From an uncultured Mycobacterium sp. (GTDB lineage: Bacteria; Actinomycetota; Actinomycetes; Mycobacteriales; Mycobacteriaceae), in NCBI GenBank assembly GCA_900078375.1, contig FLQS01000017.1, forward strand, positions 1 through 64,000: 64,000 nucleotides of DNA, in the 5' to 3' direction. Below the pieces are notes generated by a model, which saw nothing but the letters and a program-made list of their open reading frames with translations, had not been told where the DNA came from and did no database searches. Positions within the stretch are counted from its first letter, which is position 1, and every line of letters starts with the position of its first letter. Both the position numbers and the translations under genes were made by a program. Positions 49,549 through 59,398 of this stretch are shown here, piece by piece.

Positions 49549-50613
49549 TCATTCGTCCTGTTTGGCGATCCATTCCAGCAATTGCCCCAGACCCGGTTCG
49601 AGGGTCCACTGGGGCTTCCATTCGAGTTCGTTTGTCGCAGCCTCGATATCACACCTCGCAGCGCGCACGTCACCGTCGCGGAATTTGCCCACGATGACCG
49701 GTTCGGGCGCCTCGCAGATGGTGGCGATCTGACGAGCCAACTCGTCAATGGTGGTCGGTACGCCCGACCCGATATCGACGCAACGCGACCCGGCCACGGG
49801 CCGGTCGATCGCCGCGAACAAGGCATCGGCGACGTCGTCGATGAAGACGAAATCGCGCAGTATTCGGCCGTCTTCGTAGATCTCCAGTGCGTGCTTGGCA
49901 CGGGCGAAGCGGGCAAAGAGCGCGACGATTCCGGTGTACGAATTGGTCAGTGACTGCCCAGGGCCGTAGACATTCTGCAGACGCAACACGCTGAGATTGG
50001 TGTCGTGGGCGGCCGACCATCCGGCCAGGATGTGTTCTTGGGCGAGCTTGGTCGCGGCGTAGATGTTGGTGGGGCGGGGCTCGGTTCGGCCGGCCCGGCT
50101 GGCAAGCGGAATCGCGGGATCGCCGGTGGGGCCCTGCGGATCCCAGATATTGGCGACGAGCTGAGCATGGCTGCGTGGCTGCGGGTAGAAGATCTGGTCG
50201 CCGGATTGCCAGGCGCCTTCACCGTATACAGCTCGCGATGACGCCAGCACGAGCTGATCGGGAACATGAGCGCTGCGGCTGAGTGCATCGAGAAGTTGAG
50301 TCGTGCCGACCACATTCACCGAGCCGTGCCGCGTCGCTTCGGACAGCGACTGAGCCGTTCCCGTCTCGGCTGCCAGATGGACGATCTGGGAAGGCCGGCA
50401 CAGTCGAAGAATGGCATCCATATCCGGCGCATGAGTGACATCACCGGTGAACAGCCGCACCGACGATGGCAGGTCGACCGCGGCATTTTCGCCATGCACT
50501 TGCGGGTGCAGGACGTCCATCACGGCGACGTCGTAACCTGCGCAGACGAGACGGCGCGCGAGTGCGGAACCAATGAATCCCGCTCCGCCAGTGATGAGCA
50601 CCGATGTTGACAA
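49549..50613 (-). CDS. NAD-dependent SDR, probable dTDP-L-rhamnose 4-epimerase
   Basis: A 354-residue extended SDR. The NAD loop is [18 protein letters not shown], followed by MDVLHPQVHGE, a segment I associate with dTDP-L-rhamnose 4-epimerase-like enzymes. The active site is LASSRAVYGEG with Tyr185/Lys189 in IYAATKLAQEH. Such an enzyme would give dTDP-6-deoxy-L-talose, a core GPL sugar. TTG at 50613 has GGAAGG eight bases upstream; GTG four codons later (50601) is the alternative. It sits downstream of an acyltransferase gene on the same strand. Confidence 0.72.
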   Translation of the reverse strand: MSTSVLITGGAGFIGSALARRLVCAGYDVAVMDVLHPQVHGENAAVDLPSSVRLFTGDVTHAPDMDAILRLCRPSQIVHLAAETGTAQSLSEATRHGSVNVVGTTQLLDALSRSAHVPDQLVLASSRAVYGEGAWQSGDQIFYPQPRSHAQLVANIWDPQGPTGDPAIPLASRAGRTEPRPTNIYAATKLAQEHILAGWSAAHDTNLSVLRLQNVYGPGQSLTNSYTGIVALFARFARAKHALEIYEDGRILRDFVFIDDVADALFAAIDRPVAGSRCVDIGSGVPTTIDELARQIATICEAPEPVIVGKFRDGDVRAARCDIEAATNELEWKPQWTLEPGLGQLLEWIAKQDE

Positions 50614-50721
50614 TGCCTGAACCTTCCGCTTCTTCTATGCAGACTGGGTGATCGTATCGGGAGGCATCCGGCCATCCTGGGTTCTGTGAAAAATGCTCTC
50701 GCGCATTGGTGATCAGGGACT

Positions 50722-52914
50722 TCACCTGTGGGCGAGAGCGCGATCGGCGAGCGTCCCCATCACCGGTCCTAACACCTTGGCGTAGTTGCTTGTCAGGTGG
50801 TTCTCGTCGAAGTAGACCAGGGAGTTGCCGATGATCACCGGGCACCGTTCTCTGGTGCAGAACAGCTCGGTCAAATCGGCGTACTGTCCGGCGCCAGCGT
50901 TGGTGGCCGCGGTTTCAGCTGCGATACCCACATGATTGACGGCGGACGCTCGTGGCGGTGAGCAGGCCGTCGCGTCATCGAGATGCTCAGAAAGGCAGTC
51001 CGGTACCACCGAGCCCGGATCGGGAATCGGACCGAGCAGCAGAACCTGCGCACCGGTGGCGCGTAGTTCCGCCATGAGGCGGGTCAGGCTGTCGAGCCAT
51101 GCGGAGTCATAGGAGGTGAAGCCGGCCGCCCACCCGTGCGCGGCGCCGTATCTCCGCATCATGCTCAGCACAACGAGTTTCGGGTGCTCAGCCCGGAGCC
51201 TGGTGACCGTTTGCGCGCGCCACTGTTGGCACTCGGTGTACTCGCGGCTCGCAACGGGATTGCGGACGGGCAGACCGAGGAATGGGCAGCCGACTTTGGT
51301 CAGAGTCTCCAGTCGCCAGTGCCGCTGTTCGGCGGCCTGCTGGAAGCTCGGAATCAACATCGCCGCATTCGAATCGCCGACCAGGGCCACCGTCGTCGCC
51401 GAGGAGGTGTCACCCACCGCACACTCGGGTTGCGCGACATCGAAAAAGCCGAGTACACAGCCAGCAGGGTTGCCGTCGGATTTACCGGGTGCCGCGTTCG
51501 CAAGCGAGGGTTCCAGGTTGGACGGCACGGCTTTGAGATTGGCCGACGCCGAAACCGCGGCCTGCACCTGGGCAAACGCGTGCGCCACGGCGGCGTCGTG
51601 GGCGGCCATGCCCGCGCTGGCTGGGACCGGCGCGGCGATGACCGTAAGCGGGGTAGCCGGGGCGCCGTGACCGACCGGAGCCGGCGCGTGCAGCGCGAAA
51701 CCCACGCAGACCGCGATCGCGGTGACGGCGCCGCCAAGGGCTAGACTGCGCGAGGGCGAGTTGCGGATCTTGGGGGAGTAGCGCAGCGGATTCTCGACGA
51801 AGCGCAGGGTCAGCGCGGCCAGTGCGACGGAGAGCAAGATCCCGCCCAGCCCCAACCAGAGGCCGTGGCCTGTGACGGGCGCGATCGACCACAGCGCCAA
51901 CAGCAGTATCGGCCAATGCCACAAGTACAGCGAGTAGGAGATGCGGCCGATCGCCTGCATCGGCGCCACGCTCAGCAGGCGTCCGCAGCCCTGTGTGGCG
52001 GTGGTGCAGCCGGCGCCGATCACCAGCACCGTGCCCGCGGTCGGTAGCAACGCGGCGGTGCCCGGATACAGCGTGGTTGGGCTGAACTGGACACAAGCCA
52101 GCAGTATCAGCGCCAGCCCGGTCCATCCGGTGACCGCTGCGGCGCGTGGTGGCAGTTGGCGCCAGTGATCTGCGGTGAGCGCGACCAGCCCGCCGAGGGC
52201 CAGCTGCCAGGCTCTGGTGGGCAATGAAAAAAATGCCAACGGAGGCGCCACATAGGTGATCGCGATTGACAGTGCCAATGACACCGCGGCAACCACCGCC
52301 AAGGCAATCACAAAGGGGCGTTGTGACGACCTGGCCGGGCCGGTAGCGGTCCGGCGAGCCCGGCGAATCAACCAGGCAGTGCCCAGAAAAAGCGGGGCCC
52401 AGACGAGGTAGAACTGTTCCTCAACACCCAACGACCAGTAGTGCTGAAACGGCGATGGGGCACTGAGTGAAGCCAGGTAGTTCACGCCATCCAAGGCGAA
52501 CCGGTAGTTGCTGACATACAACGCGCTGGCGATGCCGTCGACGATGACCTTGCGCGCTTGCAGCGGGGGCACCAGGACTGCCGCGCAGACCATGATGAAG
52601 ACACCGACGAGTGCTGATGCGGGTAATAGTCGGCGCGCGCGAGCCCCGTAGAAGTTGCCCAGCCGCATGGTGCCGGTGGTCTTGGCCTCCCGCCAGAGCA
52701 GTCCGGTGATCAAGAAGCCGGAGATGACGAAAAAAACGTCCACCCCGACGAATCCGCCATCGAACCCGGGGATTTGTGCGTGGAACAGGACCACCGCCAG
52801 CACGGCGACGGCTCGCAAACCCTCGATATCGGGGCGAAACCCTGCGCGTGCAGAACGCCGATCCTTGAGCCCTTCGGCAGGGCTCGCACTGTCGGCCTGG
52901 CGCAAAATTCCCAC
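50722..52914 (-). CDS. OafA-like acyltransferase-3/SGNH protein 2
   Basis: A 730-residue paralogue. The acyltransferase-3 domain has FRPDIEGLRAVAVLAVVLFH (catalytic His) and SLGVEEQFYLVWAP; the C-terminal SGNH domain has VGDSNA and FDENHLT. It is the only one of the four with Asn rather than His after GDS. It starts at GTG 52914 (or at the TTG three codons later, 52905), with CTAGGTG context shared by its paralogues. It lies between a membrane-anchored methyltransferase and the rhamnose-4-epimerase-like gene on the same strand. Confidence 0.9.
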   Translation of the reverse strand: MGILRQADSASPAEGLKDRRSARAGFRPDIEGLRAVAVLAVVLFHAQIPGFDGGFVGVDVFFVISGFLITGLLWREAKTTGTMRLGNFYGARARRLLPASALVGVFIMVCAAVLVPPLQARKVIVDGIASALYVSNYRFALDGVNYLASLSAPSPFQHYWSLGVEEQFYLVWAPLFLGTAWLIRRARRTATGPARSSQRPFVIALAVVAAVSLALSIAITYVAPPLAFFSLPTRAWQLALGGLVALTADHWRQLPPRAAAVTGWTGLALILLACVQFSPTTLYPGTAALLPTAGTVLVIGAGCTTATQGCGRLLSVAPMQAIGRISYSLYLWHWPILLLALWSIAPVTGHGLWLGLGGILLSVALAALTLRFVENPLRYSPKIRNSPSRSLALGGAVTAIAVCVGFALHAPAPVGHGAPATPLTVIAAPVPASAGMAAHDAAVAHAFAQVQAAVSASANLKAVPSNLEPSLANAAPGKSDGNPAGCVLGFFDVAQPECAVGDTSSATTVALVGDSNAAMLIPSFQQAAEQRHWRLETLTKVGCPFLGLPVRNPVASREYTECQQWRAQTVTRLRAEHPKLVVLSMMRRYGAAHGWAAGFTSYDSAWLDSLTRLMAELRATGAQVLLLGPIPDPGSVVPDCLSEHLDDATACSPPRASAVNHVGIAAETAATNAGAGQYADLTELFCTRERCPVIIGNSLVYFDENHLTSNYAKVLGPVMGTLADRALAHR

Positions 52915-53019
52915 CTAGCAATACGAGGAATGGTTAGTCGAACGAGGCATTATCACATTCGCGGGCGCCGGGCGCGGTCTGATTTGCTGAGAACCGTCCC
53001 GCACGACTGACCGACGACG

Positions 53020-54105
53020 TTATGGGTCCCCGGCCAACTTGCCCAGACCGGTGATTTCCAGGCTGACCGACTTCCGCTGCCCGGCGGCGCCGAGAACGAA
53101 GAGAATGTCTCTCGGGTGGGCGCCCAGCCAAAAGTGCCAAAACCGCTTCGTGAGAATCCGCCAGATGAAGCGACCGTCAAGCAAATACATTGCGATCGCG
53201 AATGCGTAGTACATCGCACGCTTCCATGGCGACGTGACTCTCGCGAAATTCATTTCCCAGGTCTCCAGGCCCCAGGCCCGATAACGCCATTCTAGCTCAT
53301 AACGTTTCTGAAATTCGTAGAAGGCGAGCAATTCGCCATTGGTGACGAGATACTCGTCGAAGACCAGGATTGATCCGATTACAAAGCGGTCCTTGCACGT
53401 CTCGAGCGCATGGAGGCAGCTCTCGTATACATCCAGATCCATATGGAAAAGCTTGATCGGGGCGCCGGGGTGCTCGGCCAGGAATGGGACCAACGTCTCG
53501 TATGTGCCGCCTTTGGTGAAGTGCACTTTTCGGCCCAATGCGTTTGGAATGCCATCGCTCAAGGTCACGCCGGTGTCCCGCATCAACCGTTGCGTATTTG
53601 GGTCCGATAGCGAAAACGTTCCGCGCTTGACGACCATTTCGTCTTCGATTGGCCAATCTTCAACCAGGCCCTCAAACGTATCGAAGCCATAAACCATGCG
53701 GCCGGACGCGTCCGACGCCGCACGGGTGGACCAGCCCATCCAGACGCCGAGGTCGAGCAGTAGTTCGTCGGAATCGTCGGGGGGCGATCCTTTTAGATGC
53801 GAAGCCTCCCACACCAGCGTGTGGCCGGGGATCCGACATTGACGCATGGCGTGAAGCGAGTCAACGATAAAATTTCGATACGCATCATCATAAATTCGGA
53901 TGTCTCGGGAGTATAGGTTCGGAATGTAGCGGTCGCGGCCTCGATAAAACAGGCGGCCGATGATAATGATGAGTATGAGTCCGCCAATAATGATCAAAAT
54001 AACCGGCGCGAGGTAAGCCGCCGTTGCCACCGCGAGGGCGGTGACAATGAGAAGTATCCGCCATACTCGGTGAAGCGTTGTATTGTCCACCGCCGGTCCG
54101 TCCAT
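53020..54105 (-). CDS. Membrane-anchored TylF-type methyltransferase
   Basis: A 361-residue protein. Residues ~14-48 contain two adjacent hydrophobic segments (WRILLIVTALAVATAAYLA and VILIIIGGLILIIIIG), unusual for sugar O-methyltransferases. The catalytic core follows: LLLDLGVWMGWSTRAAS (SAM site), MVYGFDTFEGLVEDWP, and LFHMDLDVYESCLHALETC with SILVFDEYL. ATG 54105 is preceded by AGGGAAGG; the frame is open further upstream but without conserved sequence. A second short hydrophobic stretch near residue 300 (AMYYAFAIAMYLL) may also touch the membrane. It may methylate a membrane-bound lipid-linked glycan. Confidence 0.8.
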   Translation of the reverse strand: MDGPAVDNTTLHRVWRILLIVTALAVATAAYLAPVILIIIGGLILIIIIGRLFYRGRDRYIPNLYSRDIRIYDDAYRNFIVDSLHAMRQCRIPGHTLVWEASHLKGSPPDDSDELLLDLGVWMGWSTRAASDASGRMVYGFDTFEGLVEDWPIEDEMVVKRGTFSLSDPNTQRLMRDTGVTLSDGIPNALGRKVHFTKGGTYETLVPFLAEHPGAPIKLFHMDLDVYESCLHALETCKDRFVIGSILVFDEYLVTNGELLAFYEFQKRYELEWRYRAWGLETWEMNFARVTSPWKRAMYYAFAIAMYLLDGRFIWRILTKRFWHFWLGAHPRDILFVLGAAGQRKSVSLEITGLGKLAGDP

Positions 54106-54203
54106 TACCTTCCCTGCCCGTTGGCCCCCAGGATTCTCGCACAGGCCAGGTGGTGCAAGCTCGCTTGGCGCCTGAATTTGCCCTCCGGTCTGACGCGGGT
54201 TTG

Positions 54204-56396
54204 TCAGCTGTGGGCGAGTGCACGGTCGGCCAGCGCTCCGATGGCGGGAGCCAGGACCCGAGCGTATTCGAACGTCAGGTGACTGACGTCCAAATACACC
54301 TGGGTATTGCCGACGATCACCGGGCACCGGTCGGTGGTGCAAAACAAGTCGGTGAGATCGGCATAGTGTCCGCCAGCGGCTTGGGCGACGGCGGCTTCGG
54401 CGTCGATACCGGATTGGTTGACCGAGGCCGATTTCTGTAAGACACACGCTCTCGCGTCATCGAGGTGACCGGACAGGCAGTTCGGCACAGATTTGTGCGA
54501 GGCCGGGATCGGTCCGAGCACCAGCACCTGGGCGCCGGCGTCGCGCAGCTGCTGGACGGTGCGACTCAGGCCATCGAGCCATACGGGGTCATACGAGGTG
54601 AAACCTGTCAGTGATTCGTCGGTACCGTAGCTCCGCCACACACTCAATACGACCAGCTTCGGGCGCTCGAGACGTAGCCGCTCCAAGATGTTGGCGCGCC
54701 ATTGCTCACAGTGCTGAAGACGCTCAATCAGGCGCCGGGATCCGGTGGTGAGATGCACGTCTACGAATGGGCAGCCCTCCTTGGCCAGTGTCTCCAGTCG
54801 CCACTGGCGCTGCGTGGCGATCCGCTGGAAGCCGGGAATCCACTGTGCGGCGTGCGAATCGCCGATCAGGGCCACTGTGGTTGCCGAGGACGTGTCGCCG
54901 GTTGCGCATTCCGGTTGCCCCTCTTCGTAAGGCGAGCGCACGCAGCCGTTGAACGCAAAGTTGTTGTGCTCGGCTTCCAAGGCCGCCAGCGGTGGGTCCA
55001 GGTTGGCGGGGACGGCTTTGAGATCGAGGGATGCCGCGACGGCCGCTTGGACCTGGGCGAAGGTTTGTTCAACTGCCGCGTCGTACGCGGCAATGTTTGA
55101 GCCGGGGGGGACGGGTGCGGCGGTGATGGTCAGCGGCGTAGCGGGGGCGCCGTGCCCGATCGGGATGGGCGCCGCTCTGAGTAGGGCGAGACCGGCGCAG
55201 ACTGCGATGGTGGTGGCCAGAGCGCCCAGTCCCAGGCTGCGCCAGGCGGAATTGCGGATGGCTGGGGCGAAACGCAGCGGGTTCTCCAGGAACTTCAGGG
55301 TCAGCCACGCCAGTCCGCCGGAGAGCAGGACGGCTGCCATCCTGGCGGCCAGTCCCAATGGGTGCCCCAGCAGTGCTGGTGCGAGCACCAGCACCGGCCA
55401 GTGCCAGAGGTACAGGGAGTAGGAGATCCGGCCGATGGCCTGCATCGGTGCCCATCCGAGCAACTGCCCGCAGCCTGAAGCGGGTGCAGCGCAGCCGGCG
55501 CCGATGAGCAGCACCGCGCCGACGGTGGGGAGCAGCGCAGCGGTGCCGGGGAAGGGTGTGGTCGGGACGAACCAGAAGCAGGCAAGCAGGATCATCCCCA
55601 GCCCGGCCCAGCCAGTGATCGCGGCGAGCCGTGAGGAGAGGCGCTGCCAGTGGATTGCGGTGAGGGCCACGAGTCCGCCGAGGGCCAACTGCCAGGCCCG
55701 GGTCGGCAGCGAGAAAAACGCCATCGCGGGCATCGCGTAGGTGATGAGCAGCGACAGCGCGAACGACACGACGGCGACCACCACCAGGACCGCCAGATAC
55801 GGGCGTTGAGAGGAGGTGGCCTGGGTCCGAGTGCGTCGGCGTAGCAGTCGGATCAGCCACATCGTGCCCAGGATCAGCGGTGCCCACACCAGGTAGAACT
55901 GCTCCTCGACACCCAATGACCAGTAGTGCAGGAACGGCGAGGGCGTCAGAAGGTCGGCGAAGTAGTTGACGTTGTCGAGAATGAACCAGTAGTTGCCGAC
56001 ATACAGTGCGCTGGCGATGCCGTCGTAAATGACGGTCGGGATGCGCAGCGGGGGTAGCAGCAGCACCGAGGCAACCATGGTGACGATGCCGACGAAGGCC
56101 GACGCCGGAAGTAATCGGCGGGCGCGGGCGCCGTAGAAGTTACGCAGCCGGACGGTGCCGGTCGTGTTGGTCTCGCGCCACAGCAGGCCGGTGATCAAAA
56201 AGCCGGAGATGACGAAGAAGACGTCGACACCGACATATCCGCCGCTAATGCCTGGTACCTCAGCGTGGAAGAGGACAACCGCCAGGACCGCGACGGCGCG
56301 CAACCCCTCGATATCGGGGCGAAATCCCGGACGTGCCGACCGCCGATCCTGCAGTCCTTCGGTAGGGCTCACGTTTTCGGTTTTGTGCACGGTCAC
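54204..56396 (-). CDS. OafA-like acyltransferase-3/SGNH protein 3
   Basis: A 730-residue paralogue with FRPDIEGLRAVAVLAVVLFH, SLGVEEQFYLVWAP, and a C-terminal SGNH domain (IGDSHAAQW; LDVSHLTFEYARVL). The start is GTG 56396, or the GTG two codons later (56390), with TTAGGTG in front. It lies 51 bases after acyltransferase 4 on the same strand, so the two are probably in one operon. The TM halves of copies 1, 3 and 4 are very similar; the SGNH halves differ more. Confidence 0.9.
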   Translation of the reverse strand: MTVHKTENVSPTEGLQDRRSARPGFRPDIEGLRAVAVLAVVLFHAEVPGISGGYVGVDVFFVISGFLITGLLWRETNTTGTVRLRNFYGARARRLLPASAFVGIVTMVASVLLLPPLRIPTVIYDGIASALYVGNYWFILDNVNYFADLLTPSPFLHYWSLGVEEQFYLVWAPLILGTMWLIRLLRRRTRTQATSSQRPYLAVLVVVAVVSFALSLLITYAMPAMAFFSLPTRAWQLALGGLVALTAIHWQRLSSRLAAITGWAGLGMILLACFWFVPTTPFPGTAALLPTVGAVLLIGAGCAAPASGCGQLLGWAPMQAIGRISYSLYLWHWPVLVLAPALLGHPLGLAARMAAVLLSGGLAWLTLKFLENPLRFAPAIRNSAWRSLGLGALATTIAVCAGLALLRAAPIPIGHGAPATPLTITAAPVPPGSNIAAYDAAVEQTFAQVQAAVAASLDLKAVPANLDPPLAALEAEHNNFAFNGCVRSPYEEGQPECATGDTSSATTVALIGDSHAAQWIPGFQRIATQRQWRLETLAKEGCPFVDVHLTTGSRRLIERLQHCEQWRANILERLRLERPKLVVLSVWRSYGTDESLTGFTSYDPVWLDGLSRTVQQLRDAGAQVLVLGPIPASHKSVPNCLSGHLDDARACVLQKSASVNQSGIDAEAAVAQAAGGHYADLTDLFCTTDRCPVIVGNTQVYLDVSHLTFEYARVLAPAIGALADRALAHS

Positions 56397-56447
56397 CTAA
56401 CTCGCTACGAGGGGTTTCAGGAGGGCTTTGGCGTGAGTGTCGACATC

Positions 56448-58655
56448 TCACTCATGCGCGAGTTCGCGATCGGCCAGCGCCGCGAATGCGGGCGCCAGCA
56501 GTCGGGCGTACTCGAACGTGATGTGACTCCAGTCCAGGTAGACCAACGTGTTGCCGACGATCACCGGGCAACGATCGGCTGCGCAGAACAGATCGGTGAG
56601 GTCCGCATAGTGCCCACCACCCGCTGCCGTGGCTGCGGCCTCAGCTTTGATCCCCGCCTGGTTCACCGCCGCGGATCTTGTTGGCGCGCAAGCGATCGGG
56701 TCGTTGAGGTGCGCGGCCAGGCAGCTCGGTACCACCGATTGCGGATCCGCGACCGGCCCGAGTACCAACACCTTGGCGCCGGTGTCGCGCAGCTGCTGGA
56801 CGAGCCGGGTCAGGGCATCGAGCCAGGCTGGGTCGTAGGCACTGAAACCGGGCTGCCAGTTGCGTGCGCTGCCGGCGCCGTACTGCCGCCAGATGCTGAC
56901 CACCACCAGTTGCGGGCGCTCGGTGCGGGCCTTGTCGAGAACCGCCGCTCGCCACTCTTCGCAGTGTTGGAGCATTTCCGCCAGGCGCTGGAACCGGTTG
57001 TTGATCGGCACGTCGATCGACGGGCACCCGGCCTTACCCCAGGTGTCGATCCGCCAGTGGCGCTGGGTGCCCAGCTCCTGGAATCCCGGAACCAGCATCG
57101 CCGCGTGCGAGTCGCCGATCAGCGCCACCCTGGTTGGCGACGAGGTGTCGCCGAACGCGCAATCCGGCTGTCCGGCTTCAAAGAAATTGCGGATGCAGCC
57201 GTTGAAGCCCATGTCATTTTTCTCAGCCGGGCCGGCGACGAGTGAGGGAGTCAGGTTGGTGGGGACGGCCTTCAGCTCGAGCGATTGTGCGAGCGCGGCC
57301 TGCACCTGGGCGAACGTGCTTTGGACCGCGGCGTCATAGGCGGCCTTGGGGGAGCCGGGCGGTAGCGGCGGAGCGGTGATGGTCACCGGGGTGGCCGCGG
57401 TTCCGTGCCCAACCGCCGCCGGGGCGGTGAACACCAGTGCTATACCGACACCGACAGCCAACAGGGTGGCAACGGCACCCAGCCCGAGACTGCGCCAGGC
57501 CGAGGCGCGGATCTTGGGGGCGAAGCGCAGCGGGTTTTCCAGGAAGCGCAACGTCAGCCATGCCAGTCCGGCAGACAGCAGGGCCGCGAGAATCCGTGCG
57601 ATAAGCCCAAGGGGGTGGCCGAGCAGGGCCGGCCCGAGGATCAGAATCGGCCAGTGCCATAGGTACCACGAGTAGGAGATCCGGCCGATGGCCTGCAGGG
57701 GTGACTGGCTCAGCAGCAGGCCGGCGCCCTGGGTGGGGGCGGCGCAGCCGGCGCCGATCACCAGCACCGCACCCACGGTGGGCAGCAATGCGGCGACACC
57801 CGGATAGATGGTGGTCGCCGTCAACCAGGTGCAGGCCAGCACGATCATGGACAATCCGACCCAGCCGATGATCGTGGCGAGCCGTGCCGAAAGGCGTTGC
57901 CAATGGATCGCGGTCAGCGCGACCAGTCCGCCCAGGGCCAACTGCCAGGCGCGGGTCGGTAGCGAGAAGAACGCCACCGCGGGCATCACGTAGGTGACCA
58001 TCAGTGACAGTGCGAACGAGAAGACGGCGACCAACGTCAGGACGATCAGGTAGGGCCGTTGTGAGGCGGTCGCCTGCGCGCGGCTGCGTCGGCCCACCAG
58101 CCGGATGAGCCACATCGTGCCGAGAATCAGCGGGGCCCACACCAGGTAGAACTGCTCCTCGACGCCCAACGACCAGTAGTGCAGGAACGGCGACGGCGGC
58201 ATGTGGCTGGCGATGTTGAAGTAGCTGACGTCTTGGAGGACGAACCAGTAGTTGCTGACGTACAACGCGCTGGCGATGCCGTCGATGATCGGGGCGACCG
58301 CGCCGCCCGGGGGCAGCAACAGCACGCACGCGATCATCGTGACGATGCCGACGAAGGCCGACGCAGGGAGGAGCCGGCGGGCGCGGGCGCCATAGAAACT
58401 GCGCAGCCGAACGGTGCCGGAACTGTTGACCTCACGCCACAGCAGGCCGGTGATCAAAAAGCCGGAGATGACGAAGAAGACGTCGACGCCGACATACCCG
58501 CCGCCGATGCCGGGGACTTCAGCGTGGAACAGCACGACAGCCAGCACCGCGATGGCGCGCAAGCCTTCGATGTCCGGGCGAAATCCCGGCTTTGCCGAGC
58601 GCCGATCCTGCAGCCTTTCGAGAGGACTCAAACTATCGGCCTGCTGCACCGTCAC
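56448..58655 (-). CDS. OafA-like acyltransferase-3/SGNH protein 4
   Basis: A 735-residue paralogue. FRPDIEGLRAIAVLAVVLFH holds the active His; SLGVEEQFYLVWAP is conserved. The SGNH domain has IGDSHAAML and LDWSHITFEYARLL. An insertion relative to copy 3 in an early loop (VSYFNIASHMPPSPFLHYW) is visible. The start is GTG 58655 or the GTG two codons on (58649), with TAGGTG context. It probably heads a - strand operon with copy 3, with a 13-base palindrome just upstream. Confidence 0.9.
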   Translation of the reverse strand: MTVQQADSLSPLERLQDRRSAKPGFRPDIEGLRAIAVLAVVLFHAEVPGIGGGYVGVDVFFVISGFLITGLLWREVNSSGTVRLRSFYGARARRLLPASAFVGIVTMIACVLLLPPGGAVAPIIDGIASALYVSNYWFVLQDVSYFNIASHMPPSPFLHYWSLGVEEQFYLVWAPLILGTMWLIRLVGRRSRAQATASQRPYLIVLTLVAVFSFALSLMVTYVMPAVAFFSLPTRAWQLALGGLVALTAIHWQRLSARLATIIGWVGLSMIVLACTWLTATTIYPGVAALLPTVGAVLVIGAGCAAPTQGAGLLLSQSPLQAIGRISYSWYLWHWPILILGPALLGHPLGLIARILAALLSAGLAWLTLRFLENPLRFAPKIRASAWRSLGLGAVATLLAVGVGIALVFTAPAAVGHGTAATPVTITAPPLPPGSPKAAYDAAVQSTFAQVQAALAQSLELKAVPTNLTPSLVAGPAEKNDMGFNGCIRNFFEAGQPDCAFGDTSSPTRVALIGDSHAAMLVPGFQELGTQRHWRIDTWGKAGCPSIDVPINNRFQRLAEMLQHCEEWRAAVLDKARTERPQLVVVSIWRQYGAGSARNWQPGFSAYDPAWLDALTRLVQQLRDTGAKVLVLGPVADPQSVVPSCLAAHLNDPIACAPTRSAAVNQAGIKAEAAATAAGGGHYADLTDLFCAADRCPVIVGNTLVYLDWSHITFEYARLLAPAFAALADRELAHE

Positions 58656-58670
58656 CTACTCAGCACTCGT

Positions 58671-58683
58671 GTATCCGGGATAC
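58671..58683 (-). promoter_or_regulatory. Palindrome GTATCC-G-GGATAC upstream of acyltransferase 4
   Basis: A perfect 13-base dyad about 16 bases before the acyltransferase start. TTGACA on the - strand (58727-58732) lies upstream, with a weak GGTGTA -10 at 17 bases. The palindrome could be an operator in the leader. Confidence 0.3.
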
Positions 58684-58796
58684 CTGTTTCGAATCGAGGA
58701 ACCTACACCGTTAGCGCTGTCGGCAGTGTCAATTTCGAGTGGATGTGACGGCCTCGGTGTGCATCGCGCTCGTGGACGCGGGGAACGCGGGGGAAT

Positions 58797-59297
58797 CTAG
58801 GCGTGCTCGGCGATCCACGTGGTCGTGAAGCGAAGCACCGACGGGATGCTCTGGGTCAAACCGGCGCCGATGGTCTTCTCCAGCGCACCACCCACGAACG
58901 GGATTTTCACCTGAACGGTCAGGGCTGCGCGCAGCTGCGAACCGTTGGCCGTCGGAGCCAACAGATTCGTTGCCTCACTCGATCCCAGCTCGCCGACGGC
59001 GACGGTGGCCTTCCCGTGTACGTGGCCGTCGTCAGCGGGCGGCCGCCACGCCTCCCGGTACAGAAGTTTCAGGTCCCCGGGAATCAGCTTGGCAACCGCC
59101 CCGGGCAGCAACTGACGGCCGAGGTACTGGGTGAGCTGAACGGCCACTGTTCCGTCGGTCTCCACGACCAGCGAATCCAAGCTGGCCGAAACGTCGCCGG
59201 CCAGCCGATCCAACCAGTAGTCTTCGCGGCCGAACGCTGCATGAATTTGGTCAACGTTGGCGACTGATTCGGCCAAGATGTCGAATGAACGCGCCAT
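58797..59297 (-). CDS. DUF2505 family protein
   Basis: A 166-residue protein resembling the actinobacterial DUF2505 family: MARSFDILAESVANVDQIHA, IPGDLKLLYREAWRP and a C-terminal VKIPFVGGALEKTIGAGL. The fold is thought to be lipid-binding and START/SRPBCC-like, but no function is established. ATG 59297 is the clear start. It diverges from the methyltransferase gene and may be a chromosomal gene unrelated to the glycolipid pathway. Confidence 0.75.
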   Translation of the reverse strand: MARSFDILAESVANVDQIHAAFGREDYWLDRLAGDVSASLDSLVVETDGTVAVQLTQYLGRQLLPGAVAKLIPGDLKLLYREAWRPPADDGHVHGKATVAVGELGSSEATNLLAPTANGSQLRAALTVQVKIPFVGGALEKTIGAGLTQSIPSVLRFTTTWIAEHA

Positions 59298-59398
59298 AGC
59301 AGACCATTCTTACCAAACCTGAGCTGTTTGACCGCAACGGCTCGGAACTTTGCGCAGTGCCCTTGTCAGACAGCGGTGTCAATGGAGAGGATCGTGCC

